From Phoenix dactylifera (lineage: Eukaryota; Streptophyta; Magnoliopsida; Arecales; Arecaceae): a DNA stretch of 64,000 nucleotides. A program made the translations under genes and the position numbers. The notes beneath the pieces were generated by a model. The model was not told the DNA's origin and searched no databases. It saw nothing but the letters and a program-made list of their open reading frames with translations. This document shows positions 43,162-64,000 of this stretch, one piece after another; within the stretch, counting starts at the first letter, position 1, and each line of letters opens with the position of its first letter. The stretch is taken from NCBI RefSeq assembly GCF_009389715.1, contig NC_052409.1, positions 660,001 to 724,000 on the forward strand, read 5' to 3'.

Positions 43162-46100
43162 ATGGATATCCGTGATGTTGCGAAGCTTAATATTTTAATC
43201 TTGATGTCCTTCCTCTGTCTTCAAGCCAGGGTTTGTTTCCTCTCCCGTCTCTTTTCCTCCCCATCTCACTGACCAAAAGATTTCGGTAACTTGATGGCCG
43301 TTTTAGATTCTAACATTTTCCATTCGATTTCGTGGATTTGTCGCTAGATCGTGTCGTAATCTTGCTCAATCTAGTGTGTATTTGTTCGTCCAGGCGGAGA
43401 GTAGCCCTTCGGTCTTCTTTCTTGATGGCGCTTCTCAAAGGTATATTCGGAATCGGCCAGTGGATGCTGCAGACGAGGTGATTTTCAAGATCTCTTGCTC
43501 TTTGTGAACTTGCTCTTCGTTTTGTTTAAAAGATTTATCTTTCCAGGATTTCTGGGCTACCTGTTTTAAGCAGGGCTTTGAACGTGTTAAATCATTTTTT
43601 CCTTTTGGTTTTCAAACCTTCAATCTCAGGAAGTTGACTAGATACGTGCGATGATATAAATGAATGTTTTATAAGATTAGACTCTAAGAAATAATTGAAA
43701 CCTTGGTTACAGAAAGCTCTGTGGAATATATCAGATGGTATTGGCTTTGGGACTTTTCAAATTTGATATATGTTGGATTTTGCTATAATTAATAATTGCT
43801 ATGGTACTGGATAGCAGATGACTTGCTAAGGAGTTACTCTTCTAACTTTTATATGATTTCTTCTTCAGAACATTCTTCAAAGAATTGTTTCAGAAGGCTT
43901 AACAGATGTGAGGAAGTTCAAGGAATAACCTTAGGGGTGATTTGTTGCACATTTAATTTAATTACAGGGTGTGCGAGTAATTCTAGGCATAGATTCCCCA
44001 CCCACCACCCGCTGCTAAAGGCTGGGGAGCTGGAGGCCTCAAGTTAGGTCGGGGTTGTATGCAAACCTTTTCATTTCCTCCACTAATGAAACCTCATGTT
44101 ATAGATATGTAAAGAGGGACTTACTTATACCTAAATTTTGAAATAATCACATGAAAGAATTGTTTATAAATTAGAAATTCAAGATTACATATCAAAAGTT
44201 CTTTTGAGGGATTTTGTTATAGTCTAGTTTACTGGAAGATGGAGATGGATGCTCAGCCCAACGTATGGATTCCCCAGCATTTGTGATATACATCTCAGAG
44301 GCCCTAGGTATCCACATAGTGGTTCTAATTTAATGAACAAAAGCATCAAACATGCAGACCAACCTCACGTCAGTCCACTGCCTTGCCAAAATTAGATATG
44401 CAGCAATTTGTAGAATGAACCATCATAACTCAAGGAAGAAAAGGACTTAGTAGGATGTATATGAGCTCTGTCCTTGTGTTTGTTGCATGAGATGGTTTCC
44501 TCTTGTCATCTTTTACAGATTGCCAGAAGGAGAAAAACATTGGGATCTAAAAAACTACCTTTTCCTCAACTATATTTTTTTCTCCAGTTCTTTTACCTAG
44601 TCTAATGTGTATTTGTCTTACAAGAAGATGTAGGTTTTTGTTTGAGTCCAAATATGTAAAACATCTGGTTTTAACAATTCTTCAAGAATACAGATTGCAA
44701 AGCTCTGATAAGGCAGAAAAATATTGGTGATATATTTGCAATATCGATTGGAATTAGAAGAATTGTTTTAGATAGTCTCTATTATCTTTTTATCACATGC
44801 TTGTGTTGGACGAGGAATCTCACATTATTTATTATTGCTAAACTACACTTTCACTATTTATATGGGCATCTGGGAAATTTTGAAGACATCATTGTGGTTT
44901 CTTTACCCCATGTTAATACATTACATAACCTGATCATGGAATTCTTGGATTGTCACAGACCAGTTCAATGTCATTATATGAAGTTGCGGCAGTCATATCA
45001 GTCTTGCTTGGTTTTGCACCACCTTCCTCGCTTCCTGCTGATTCTTCATATAAGGTGCACAGCGAAGCAAACCTTTTCACACATAATTTTATTACCATTA
45101 AAGATCTCACAATTTGGGCCATTTTTTTCACAGCTAAATGAGGTTCTAGCTGCCAATCCATTTGACAGGCCTCATGCTGTTATGATTCTAGAAGTTAAGG
45201 GAGTTGACGGTCAGTCTTTTCTTAATCAATGTCCAAAATGTGTGGTTATTTACCTCTTTTTAGTTTACATGACTTATGATGTTCCACTTGCAGGGCGACT
45301 GCTGTCTGCTGACTACTTAAACACCCAAGTGGGTAGTGTCTTCAAAAGTAGGGTTATTGGTTCAAGTAAAGCTGAAATTCAACTTCCAGGTTAGTGAATC
45401 CTTCTTAAGTAGTTTTCAAGTAAATCACATACAAATGCTATTGTTATTTTTCTTCTTTTTAACATATTTATTACGCTTAAAAAAGATGATGTTATGATGA
45501 CCTTGAACTTTTTGCAGGTGAGGATGAAGTTTCTGTTGTTCCTTTGGATGACCCTTTAAATGTTGAGTGTAATGCTGCTTGTGTTGATAAGGAGCTCAGC
45601 AATCTTGTAAGCTCAATGCTTCACTTATACAAGTTTATAAGTCATTGTGTATTCCAATCTCCTTTTGAAATAACTAGTCACAATCACGTGCAAATGCCGT
45701 GGTTGCTAAGGATTTTAGATGTGTAAGTTTAAAAAAAAAATTAAATGTGGATTAGAACTGATATGCCTACTTCATGAAATTGTTTAAGATTTATTGTCTA
45801 TTTTTATCTAGATAATTTATTATTATTATTTAAGTTGTTTACAATTTATTATTTTTAATCTAGATAAATTATTAAGATTTGCTACAGCCAACAAATTATT
45901 ATGTATTTGGACTTTGGATGATGTGGGACCCTTATTATGCATAGAATCATAGAAATCCCAACTTGAAGAGACTTTTCCCCTAGACTATTTCTGAGAGTCC
46001 AACAATGTTAGAATCCCATTTCTTTGTAGAAGTTTAGTATAGTTTACATGTTTAAGGGAGAAACGTTATGAGGCTTATTATGGGAATTGAAAAGTTGGGA

Positions 46101-49100
46101 AATATAGCCTCTTTTATATTATTAGGATTGTTGTCTTGATTTCACTTAACAACATATCAATTTGTGCAGGCAAGCTGGCTGGGGGGATCCCTAGATGAAG
46201 AATTGAGTGTTCCTTTGCCGAGTGGTAGCACTTTGAAGCTGGATCTTTCAAAGGTCCACGTTAACTTCCCCTCTTATATATGAGTGTGTGGGCACGAGCG
46301 CAATGCTTAGCCTTCTGCTGTCAGATTTTCTAATTAATGTGAATTGATGAACATGCTTCCATTTTTTTGGTGGACGTCCTTATCTTGTTTTTGTCTCTTT
46401 AAGTTTTTTTTTTTATTTTATTGAATACAATTAAGAGGGGTGTATCTACTAAAAGAGAATGTTTATTTATAGAGATGGACAGTAGTAATTGTCTTCACAC
46501 ATGTTTTCACTCTTATATATGGTAGACATATACGCGTCCTTATTTATATAGATCAGCAGCAGTAGTTCCCTACACTTCTAATCATAATCAACATTCTCAA
46601 AATGCTTAAAAACAAAAATGAATGTCACATAGACTTTCTAATTATGCTTCAAGTGATTTGAATTTTTTTTAGTTGGAAGACCACTGATTCGTTCTGATCC
46701 ATGATCAGAAAGTATCTAACCAATTGAATTGTGGCCCACTTGCATCTTACAAGAGTATATAGCAATGAACAGTGTGGAGTATCAAATTGAACATCTTGCC
46801 ATAGATCATGATGTACTATATATCTTGTTAGCAAAAATTTCATTTTGCAACTGTATAGTGCATGACTAGATAATGTTAATGATGATGATCAGTAAACAAT
46901 TATCACGGAAGTTATCCTTCCTGCCACTGAACTTTGTTGTCCTTCCATTTTTTTCCTCCAAGAGCATCTAGAATGATGTTTTGAGTAATATGCTATATGA
47001 TCTGTTTTCTGGTCCATTAAATAAAGGACATGTATACAGGTTATGTTTAAAGGTTAGGTGATTTTCTCTTGGTGACATCACCTATACAAGTATGCAGTTT
47101 TTAGTTGTTGACAGGTTGAGTGCTAATGTCTTGCAGAAAGCAGACCTGCATTATGCATCTAGTCTAGTATCCCTGTTTAGAAGTATCAAGAAAGCAGTGG
47201 AGATTCATGAAGATTTGGCTGGTAGCAGCGCGAGCCCTGCAGAATTATTGATAGGCCATTTCACAAGCATTGAGGTGATTTCAATTTTTCTTTTAGAAAT
47301 TATTCTTAGTGCTATTTATGGTCTTGATATCATGGATCATATCATATTAGCACATATTTCATGCAATTTGGTGTCAAAACTGAGGCTTCATCATTTTAAT
47401 ATTACTTTTAGCCAAGAGATTTTGTCAATGTATATTTGTGTAATTTTCTTGAGTATTGTTTATGAGTAATGTAGCCTACCATAAGTGAACACTGGCTTAG
47501 TTATGTTTATTGCATTAATTTACTGGCAATGTCTAGTGTAGCAGAATATTACCATGAATCCCTTGTCAAGCTCGTGCTGTCATTGGACTTTGAAAATCAA
47601 ACACCAATACATCTGAGTCAGTTGTTGCTGATCACTCATTAAAAGTTTTCTTACTATGGTTTATCTTACATTTCTTGGGGGGAAGTCCATCCCTGCGGTC
47701 CCATCTCCGGGTGACTCTGAGTTGGGATTGAAATCTGACTCTGTGCTTATCTTGAGGAATTTGAGATTGCATTTTGACCGAATAATTGTCCCTCTATTTA
47801 TTTATTTATTCTTGTTTGCTTTAAAAATTCTTCACTCTGAAGTGTTTGCCTTTAATTATTCACTTCCTTTTAACTCAGCGACTCCCCTGCTTCTTCCTAA
47901 CTATAGATTTTTTTTTTCTAATTTTTTAATTCAGATCTCATTGGTGATGACTTGCTCCGATATCAGCAGCTAGAACTCCCTTTCTGGTTTTAACCTCCGA
48001 TTAGCTTTTTCCCAGATCCAAACCTTTCATCAGCAGTGTTTTTATGCTTATTTGGTTTCAATAAATGGATGAAGTTTTTCTTTTGTCTGGCTTATTTATA
48101 TGGCGGTATCAATAAAATTGAATTTAGAGCACTTTTTTAGTGACAAAATAATAGTCTGTTATATGCTGTTTATTGTAAACTTAGTCTGTGCCTCAGTTTT
48201 GTTGCGGCCCAAAAAATGGCCCACCATTTGTTGGGGCCCCTTTTTTCCCCTGATTTGTCCAGCGACATCTATCATTTCTTAACTCTCATATCTTATTAGT
48301 AAAAGAAAATCGCCTTTTAGGTGGGTTGGTCAGTTATATCAACATAACATGCTGGTGTTTTTTAAAGCACTTCATTATTAGCACTGAACTTCCATAATAT
48401 TCTCTTTTGGTATGTGATATCTATATGCTGAAAAATTTCATGCTGCTTTTTATGATGTATGTGCTGACAAATTGATGAAATTCGTACAGGTGCTGGAAGA
48501 GGAATATGGTCCGGGAGACATTACTCAGCATGGAGTAGAGTTGTTTCAGACAATTCTTGCCAAGCTGTTTGATTTGCTACAAACATCTTATAGAGGTAAG
48601 TGGTTTTTGTAGCCCTGCAGATTTACATCTGGACTTCTGCTCATGCGCCATACGGTAAACATATCAGGGCACCTGCAAAATTCTGTAGGTTTTTCCTACT
48701 GCTTTGTTGGGTTTCCATAACATTGGCTGCAGAATCTAAGGTCCTTTTCTTAGTTAAACAACATAATGACAAATGCAGCCTGTAAATGCTACACACCCTT
48801 ATATTAGAAAGCAATGCCCAAACTCTTCACGGCTTGGGAAACTATTTTGTCAGCAAACTTTTTTCATAAATCGATGCATTAGCATCTGCATATATGAAAG
48901 GCAGCAGTCCATCGTAGAGCTAACTTACTATATCTTCATATGACTGAATGTAAATCATTTTTCTACAGTGATGCTTGTTGAATTTTGGATCTAGGCATAG
49001 TTTGTTAGCCTGAATTTTATTATTCTTCATAAATTCAATGCTTTTCCATATAAAGCATTTACCTGATTAATATGTTGATGAGAATATGCTCCTTTTTTTC

Positions 49101-50404
49101 TTCTTAGTAAAATTGATAAGGTTGCGAGCTATTGCAAACTATGTGAGTTAATTTTGATTTTCTTTTGAATTTATTAATGCCGTTATTCATATGCTTCTTT
49201 TTTATGTATTTCTCGCTTATTTGTGCTTTCAGACATTTTCCAACCTTTATTTTGATTTCTAGCAGAAACTAGTTTTGCTATGTTATTTTTTGCTTAAGAA
49301 AAAGCATCTTGGCTATTTTCTACCCTTAATTGAACCGAATATTGCTCTTTAGTTGACTTGCGATGGAGTCATAACTGTGTAATACCTCTCATTCCTATTC
49401 TCCTGTTTTCTTGTTTTCTATAAATCTTTTACTGCTATAGGGAAAATTGTTGGAGTTATCGTGTCAAATGTGGAGCCCTCCCACTCAGGAGCGATGTTAG
49501 ATGTGACATTTTCAGCACGGGTTTCACGATGGTTAAAAGAAGTAAAAGCAACTAATGGAACCACGTCAGAGGTGTTACTGGTCAGGCGAAGTTTGGCCTG
49601 GATAACTGGAGTCATCCTTCTTGTGTCAACTATTATTGGGGTGAGGACCATTAATCCATAGCTTTTAGTTATATTTGAAGGAGAAAAATTTTACAGCACT
49701 TTTGGGTTCCCCCTTGCATTTAATTCTGAAGGTTCTGAATGCATGATGCAGTGGTGGTTCTTTTTTGACAAGAATAAGCTCAATTGCTACTCATTATTTC
49801 AGGAGTGTACCCTCCTCCCCCCTAACATATTGTCACTTTAAACTAGTTTTCATCTAAACTAGTTATCTCGGACTTAAAGAAAAATCTTTTATGAAATTGA
49901 CGATTATTATTTCCTATTATTTCCTATTATATGGCTAACGCTGTATCTTCTTTGGATCAAGCATGAGTTTCCATGTTTTATATAGTGAAATTGGAGTGCC
50001 GCCTTCATTTACTGCAAGATAATCACTGGAGAAATCTCCTCAATGCTAAAATCTAATACTTTTTAACTTAGCTGGAATTAAAATGAAATTTCTTTATTCA
50101 GTATAAATTATTGATTAGAACTGCTGATTGTTGCTCAAGACTACGCCTTTTTTTTCTTTACAAGGGCTGGATCTGCTATATCAAACCTGAGCATCTGAAG
50201 TCATATTTTCACAAAAATGACTATACGTGTTGTATTTTGGAGATTCTTACAGTTTCTGACTAATTTCAAAAGTTTTCCCCTGCAAATTTCTCAGGAGTTC
50301 TGGATGCTGATATATTATTGTCTTTGGCCTTTCAGGTCTACCTTCTACTGAACATGCCGCTTACGAGGGACACCCTTCTCTATTCCAATGTCAAGCTTGA
50401 CTGA
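43162..50404 (+). CDS. Type I membrane protein of a conserved plant family (DUF7794-like), 11 exons
   Basis: Exons: 43,162-43,230; 43,394-43,477; 44,959-45,054; 45,134-45,209; 45,294-45,389; 45,518-45,606; 46,170-46,253; 47,137-47,274; 48,490-48,595; 49,441-49,640; 50,336-50,404. All junctions are GT..AG and all phases agree, giving 368 residues. Residues 1-24 are a signal peptide (LNILILMSFLCLQARA), so the body faces the ER lumen or outside. Conserved-looking blocks are SLYEVAAVISVLLGFAPP, LNEVLAANPFDRPHAVM and DLLQTSYRGKIVGVIVSNVE. One membrane helix spans the last exon junction (AWITGVILLVSTIIG plus VYLLLNM), leaving a 15-residue cytosolic tail. I recall this as an uncharacterised plant family, probably the one labelled DUF7794; that name is unverified and the function is unknown. 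Introns reach 1.5 kb and hold no clear transposon. Confidence 0.85.
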
Positions 50405-53149
50405 TTCCTTAAGAGGACTGTGCTCTGGAAGCAGCTAGCGACAGGTTTATGGGTGATGCTGTGATTGAGGGTTTCCATAGACTTGTCCTTGGCTTGGCCG
50501 TGCAAAAATAGACAATCATTTTTTTATTGCGTATCCCACTCTTATTTATCTGTGACTGCACCATTGAGTGGAATGCTTTGAGTCGTTGTATTCGGTCAAT
50601 GTAAGTTTTTTTTTGAGATTCTGAATATTTTGAGCAATTACAGCTACTATAGCCTCAGTTCTGTAAACATGCTGTCATTTGTATTTTTCTTGCTCATTTA
50701 TCATGGAACTCTATGAAAATTTTATGACCAGATTGCTTTTGATAATACTGATTGGATTATAGTTCTGAACCAGGAAGCCTTCCTTGAGAAAGTTTGGGAC
50801 GCGGTGAGTCAGCATCCATCATTGAGGTTGTCCAGGAAAGTTCTGCTGAAGTTTGAATCGAGTGGGTATTTAGCTTCTATCCTGGCAGCCAATTTGAATG
50901 ATTCAAGTATAGTAAAGCCTAGTGGAGGATGGGCAAATATTAATCTGCTTTAGATGACTAAACTGTTGAGGCACGACTTATCCAGAGATCTTACAGCATT
51001 TGAATGGATTTGAACCTAAACCACTTGGTATAAGTTTATAACAATCAATGACTTGGTAAACTGGTATTCTAAATGCAGTTTAAAAGTTTTATGTAACTTG
51101 ATATATGTGCTCCCTTTTTTGGCTGGCCTATGCACTTCTCTTGTTCCTCTATCTCCAGATGGAGCAAAAACTGGATAGAGAGGAATATACTTTATAAAGA
51201 TGGGAATACTTCTAGATCTATGGTAGAGTCGGTCATCCACGCCTTGGAGATTTTCTTTGTATTTGTTACTATAATAGGGACAGATGGCCTCTGCTTCTGC
51301 TTCCTTCCCTTGCATCAGGACTGTAAGCAACTATGGAGAAGTCCAGACTCAGTCATAACGAAGCCCAAAGATGGTGGAGGAACAAAAAACAAAAAAGAAA
51401 ACATTTGTCATCCAGCTGCAAAGCTTTGCCCATTATACAATAAGGTAGGCGCATAAAATAACATCAGCACACATGGATGTGCATTTCGACTTTGAATGCT
51501 GCAGCCATGTTGCTAGGTTGCAAACTTGGATCCTTTGTCCACAGAATTGTCTTCCTTCAGGTGACTTTCTTTCTCCTCTTGCATCAACTCTATTTAACTC
51601 CAAACATTGCGTTAACCAGATAGTCAATGCGCCCCATATTATGTTCTCCCAAAAGTGTATTCAGAGATTTTCCTTTTTTATCTCCCCTTTTTACATGCAG
51701 GTACTGGTTTGAGACCCAGCAGCATGGACAGTTGATGGACACTACCGCTCCCTTGTCTACCTGCATCCAGGCTGTTTGGCCAATGCAAGAAGTCTAGAAG
51801 ATGCCGGTTTGAGGAGTACATGTAAAAGTAGGTGTTTCTTTTCGATGTGTCCATCAGTGACATCTATTTGGTTATTGAGATCTACTGGCGAATCATTGAG
51901 AGGAGTCGCTATTATTATTCTCTGTAGCATTGAGCAAACGCTAACCCAGCTACATCCAAGTTCATCTTAAAACTAATTTTATCGTCTGTATACGTAGTAT
52001 GATCAGAGCATGAGCATTGACAACCTAATTGGTTTGAATGGGGATAACTATGAGCTCCATCTTGAAATCAAAGCATGGCAAATTTCGATGGTGATCTACA
52101 TGTCCATTGGATTGCAAATTATGAGAGGGTCAACTCCTCGGCCGCGAGTTGGGCTTTTTTTTTATATGAGAGGGACAACCCCATGACCTCGCAGGGAGGC
52201 CCAATGAAGATCCTATGATGAGATCAGTGCCAACGAATGCCTCGGACATGATGGCCAATGCAAGAACTGATAAAGTAACCTTAGGACAAGGATAGGAACT
52301 ATACCCCGAACCACGGGAAGCATTCGAAGAGAAGAAGGACCACCAACCAGCCAATAAACACCTTTGGACTCTCTATTTTATAAGCTGGTTACCTCATGAT
52401 GCATGTCCATCGCAGGCATAGGAGTAGAAGTCATGCGAGTCCATCACTCAGCCATTCAATTAATTATTAGACTGAAATTTCTGCTGAATTCGTATATTGA
52501 ACAGTTTCTTAGGACACGATTCATATCAACCCAACATCCAATCCTCATTCTGTAAGAAGAGTAAAAAAAAAAAATTCTGATTTTTTTTCTTCCTGTATAT
52601 CCACATGCTGCGATTTAGATTGGAATTTTAATGGGTTCTTAGACGATGTGGGCTCGGGAATATCCAAAGCCTTCAAATTTTTCCGTGATAAACGAGCATC
52701 TACATAGCAGACAATGTGTTCGTCAAGCATCACATCTGCATCTGATTAATCTAACGGTGGTGCACTTGTCCAGGCGCATTGATTAATCCAACGGTCTTAT
52801 ATTAGACGGAGGTCAGGGAGCTCTCTCTCGAGCGGCTCATTCAAATTTTTTTCCAATTGGTATCGCCATCGCGGAGCCATCCGATTCTCTCGCTGCAGAT
52901 GTTGGTTCTCGCATACAATATTTTAGTTGCGTCGCTGGCTCGGCAGATGCCAGTTTTTTTCCCTTTTTTTATTTTTTATATTTTATATGTAGTCCTATGT
53001 AGGCGCAGCCAACAAAATAAAAAAAAATAACACAGAAAATAAGACACCTACATGGTCATTTCTAATAAAATCTTTAAAATGGTGGGCCAGAAATGAGGCC
53101 ATCCAATCAACCATGTAGCTCGCCTCTATGTGTACATGTCCGGCACACG
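50405..53149. other. 3' flank and intergenic DNA
   Basis: The first few hundred bases are likely 3' UTR. The rest is AT-rich. A segment at about 52,130-52,380 has more even composition but no recognisable coding signal. Confidence 0.4.
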
Positions 53150-53340
53150 ATAATCAATCTCGTCCAAAAGTTTACGGACATTGCGGAGCAACGGGCTGAA
53201 CCCCACATCGAGCTTCAAACTTCGGATTCATTCTACCATCATGGTCGAGTTTTCCTTGAATAGAATGCGATCTGTATCCATACCTGCCTTTCATAAATAA
53301 CTCCTTTTTATATGGCCTAAGCATGATGGATGTGTCCAGG
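53150..53340 (-). pseudogene. Decayed RNase H fragment, third copy
   Basis: The minus strand reads AI, a TAA, KGVIYERQ, then after a frame shift MDTDRILFKENSTMMVE, a TGA, and IRSLKLDVGFSPLLRNVRKL. The order matches the fragments at 8.4 and 42.5 kb (EGLIYQRH, LEGDS, DWIRS, LLLHDICRLL) but decay is greater. It lies about 0.9-1.1 kb upstream of the glutathione reductase start codon. Confidence 0.55.
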
Positions 53341-53741
53341 ATCCGCCCGCTTAACCACAGGCATCACCGGCTTGGTCAGTCTCCCCACCGTCGCTCTAAC
53401 TCTGCAGAGATACATTAAGATAAAAAAAGAAAACGTAATTACGCGACGGCAAATTGATGTGCCCAATAGCCTTCGAGCTTTTCCAGAAAACGTAATTACG
53501 CGACGACAAATCGTTACTTTTCCAGGAAAAAAAAAAAGTTAATTGTCATGTCGTGTGAACGGGATTTCATTTACACACATATTTATGGAAATGGAAGGGT
53601 TTCGGAGGCATCAGGATTGACCTGTTAGAACATTTCAAGTACTCCACGGCTCTTGAGCCGCCCTCCCCCCTCCCCCCCCCCCTCTCTCTCTCTCTGAAAC
53701 CGCGAAACCCTAGAAATCGCTCGGACCTTCAATTTCGGGAA
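53341..53741 (+). promoter_or_regulatory. Promoter and non-coding first exon of the glutathione reductase gene
   Basis: A C-run followed by a CT microsatellite (about 53,666-53,694) leads into a typical plant 5' UTR (ccgcgaaaccctagaaatcg). It ends at a GTAAGA donor at 53,742. The matching acceptor is TTGCAG at 54,200, giving a 459-bp leader intron that ends 22 bp before the ATG. A short direct repeat (ACGTAATTACGCGACG) occurs near 53,433 and 53,489. Confidence 0.5.
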
Positions 53742-54222
53742 GTAAGAAGGTTTGCTGTTGCGAAGAAAGAAATTGATCTGTTTTTTTTTTTTTTGGGAAA
53801 AACCTGTTTCTTCTCATCTCTTGAAAGCTAAATTTTGGCTCGCTTTCGTTTCTTTTTCGCCACAGCGATCATCTCATCGTTTTCTTGTAAGTTGATTTCG
53901 TTTGTTTCTGTTCATAACAACATTTTTCATGACTTTTCTTCATGAAATTCTTTTTGATTTCTTCGTGGCAACACTTTCTTCTGAATATTAATCTCATCAT
54001 TTTTATCCGGTGATTCCGTCTCGATTTCTTTACAATAATAAATGTCATCATTTTTTCCCGTGCCGGATAATCGAATTTTCAAATAAATCGATAGGTCTCG
54101 TATTTTCGTCAAAAGAGAAGAAAAATCGAGACGGTGCGGTTGCTTCTTCTCTGCCGAATCTTTGTTGATTGTTTTTGGTTTTTTTTGGGAATGGTTGCAG
54201 TTTTGACTAGGAGCGGATAAGC

Positions 54223-64000
<9,778 letters not shown>

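Noticed and set aside
44801..45394. 197-codon plus-strand ORF
   Set aside because: It is mostly intron sequence read through in one frame; only its last 32 codons coincide with exon 5 of the membrane protein gene.

Overview
The window is nuclear DNA from a flowering plant, most likely a monocot and possibly a palm. The genes are intron-rich with long AT-rich introns, splice sites are canonical GT..AG, and the transposons are typical of plants. The palm guess is impression only; the sequence does not prove it.

Layout, left to right. 1-5.9 kb: the last two exons of an unidentified minus-strand gene. 5.95-8.05 kb: an intact single-exon PLS-class pentatricopeptide repeat (PPR) gene, minus strand. 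10.2-11.6 kb: an intact single-exon PB1-domain gene, minus strand. 12,360-25,131: a complete Ty3/gypsy element of the Tat type, inserted about 740 bp upstream of the PB1 start codon. It has near-identical LTRs, a 5-bp target duplication (ACTAG), gag-pol on the minus strand with one frameshift, and a spliced three-exon gene on the opposite strand. It also carries two internal tandem arrays and a 69-bp array in each LTR. 25.1-36 kb: mostly transposon debris, with a diverged duplication, a decayed Ty1/copia fragment, and palindromic AT-rich repeats built from ~29-bp units. 36.1-36.4 kb: a small single-exon CLE peptide precursor, minus strand, whose C-terminus differs from TDIF by one residue. 39.5-40.7 kb: a decayed gene fragment. 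43.16-50.40 kb: an 11-exon gene for a type I membrane protein, plus strand. 54.2 kb to the window end: the first ten coding exons of a cytosolic-type glutathione reductase, plus strand, running off the edge.

These genes do not form a pathway or operon; they are independent plant loci separated by transposon-derived DNA. The most notable points are the Tat element (young, two coding strands, arrays that appear to grow out of the 3' end of pol), the TDIF-like CLE gene, and three decayed RNase H fragments. Each of those fragments lies within about 1.1 kb upstream of a gene start, and they appear to share a stop codon at one homologous position. All exon models were built by eye from reading frame, splice signals and phase.
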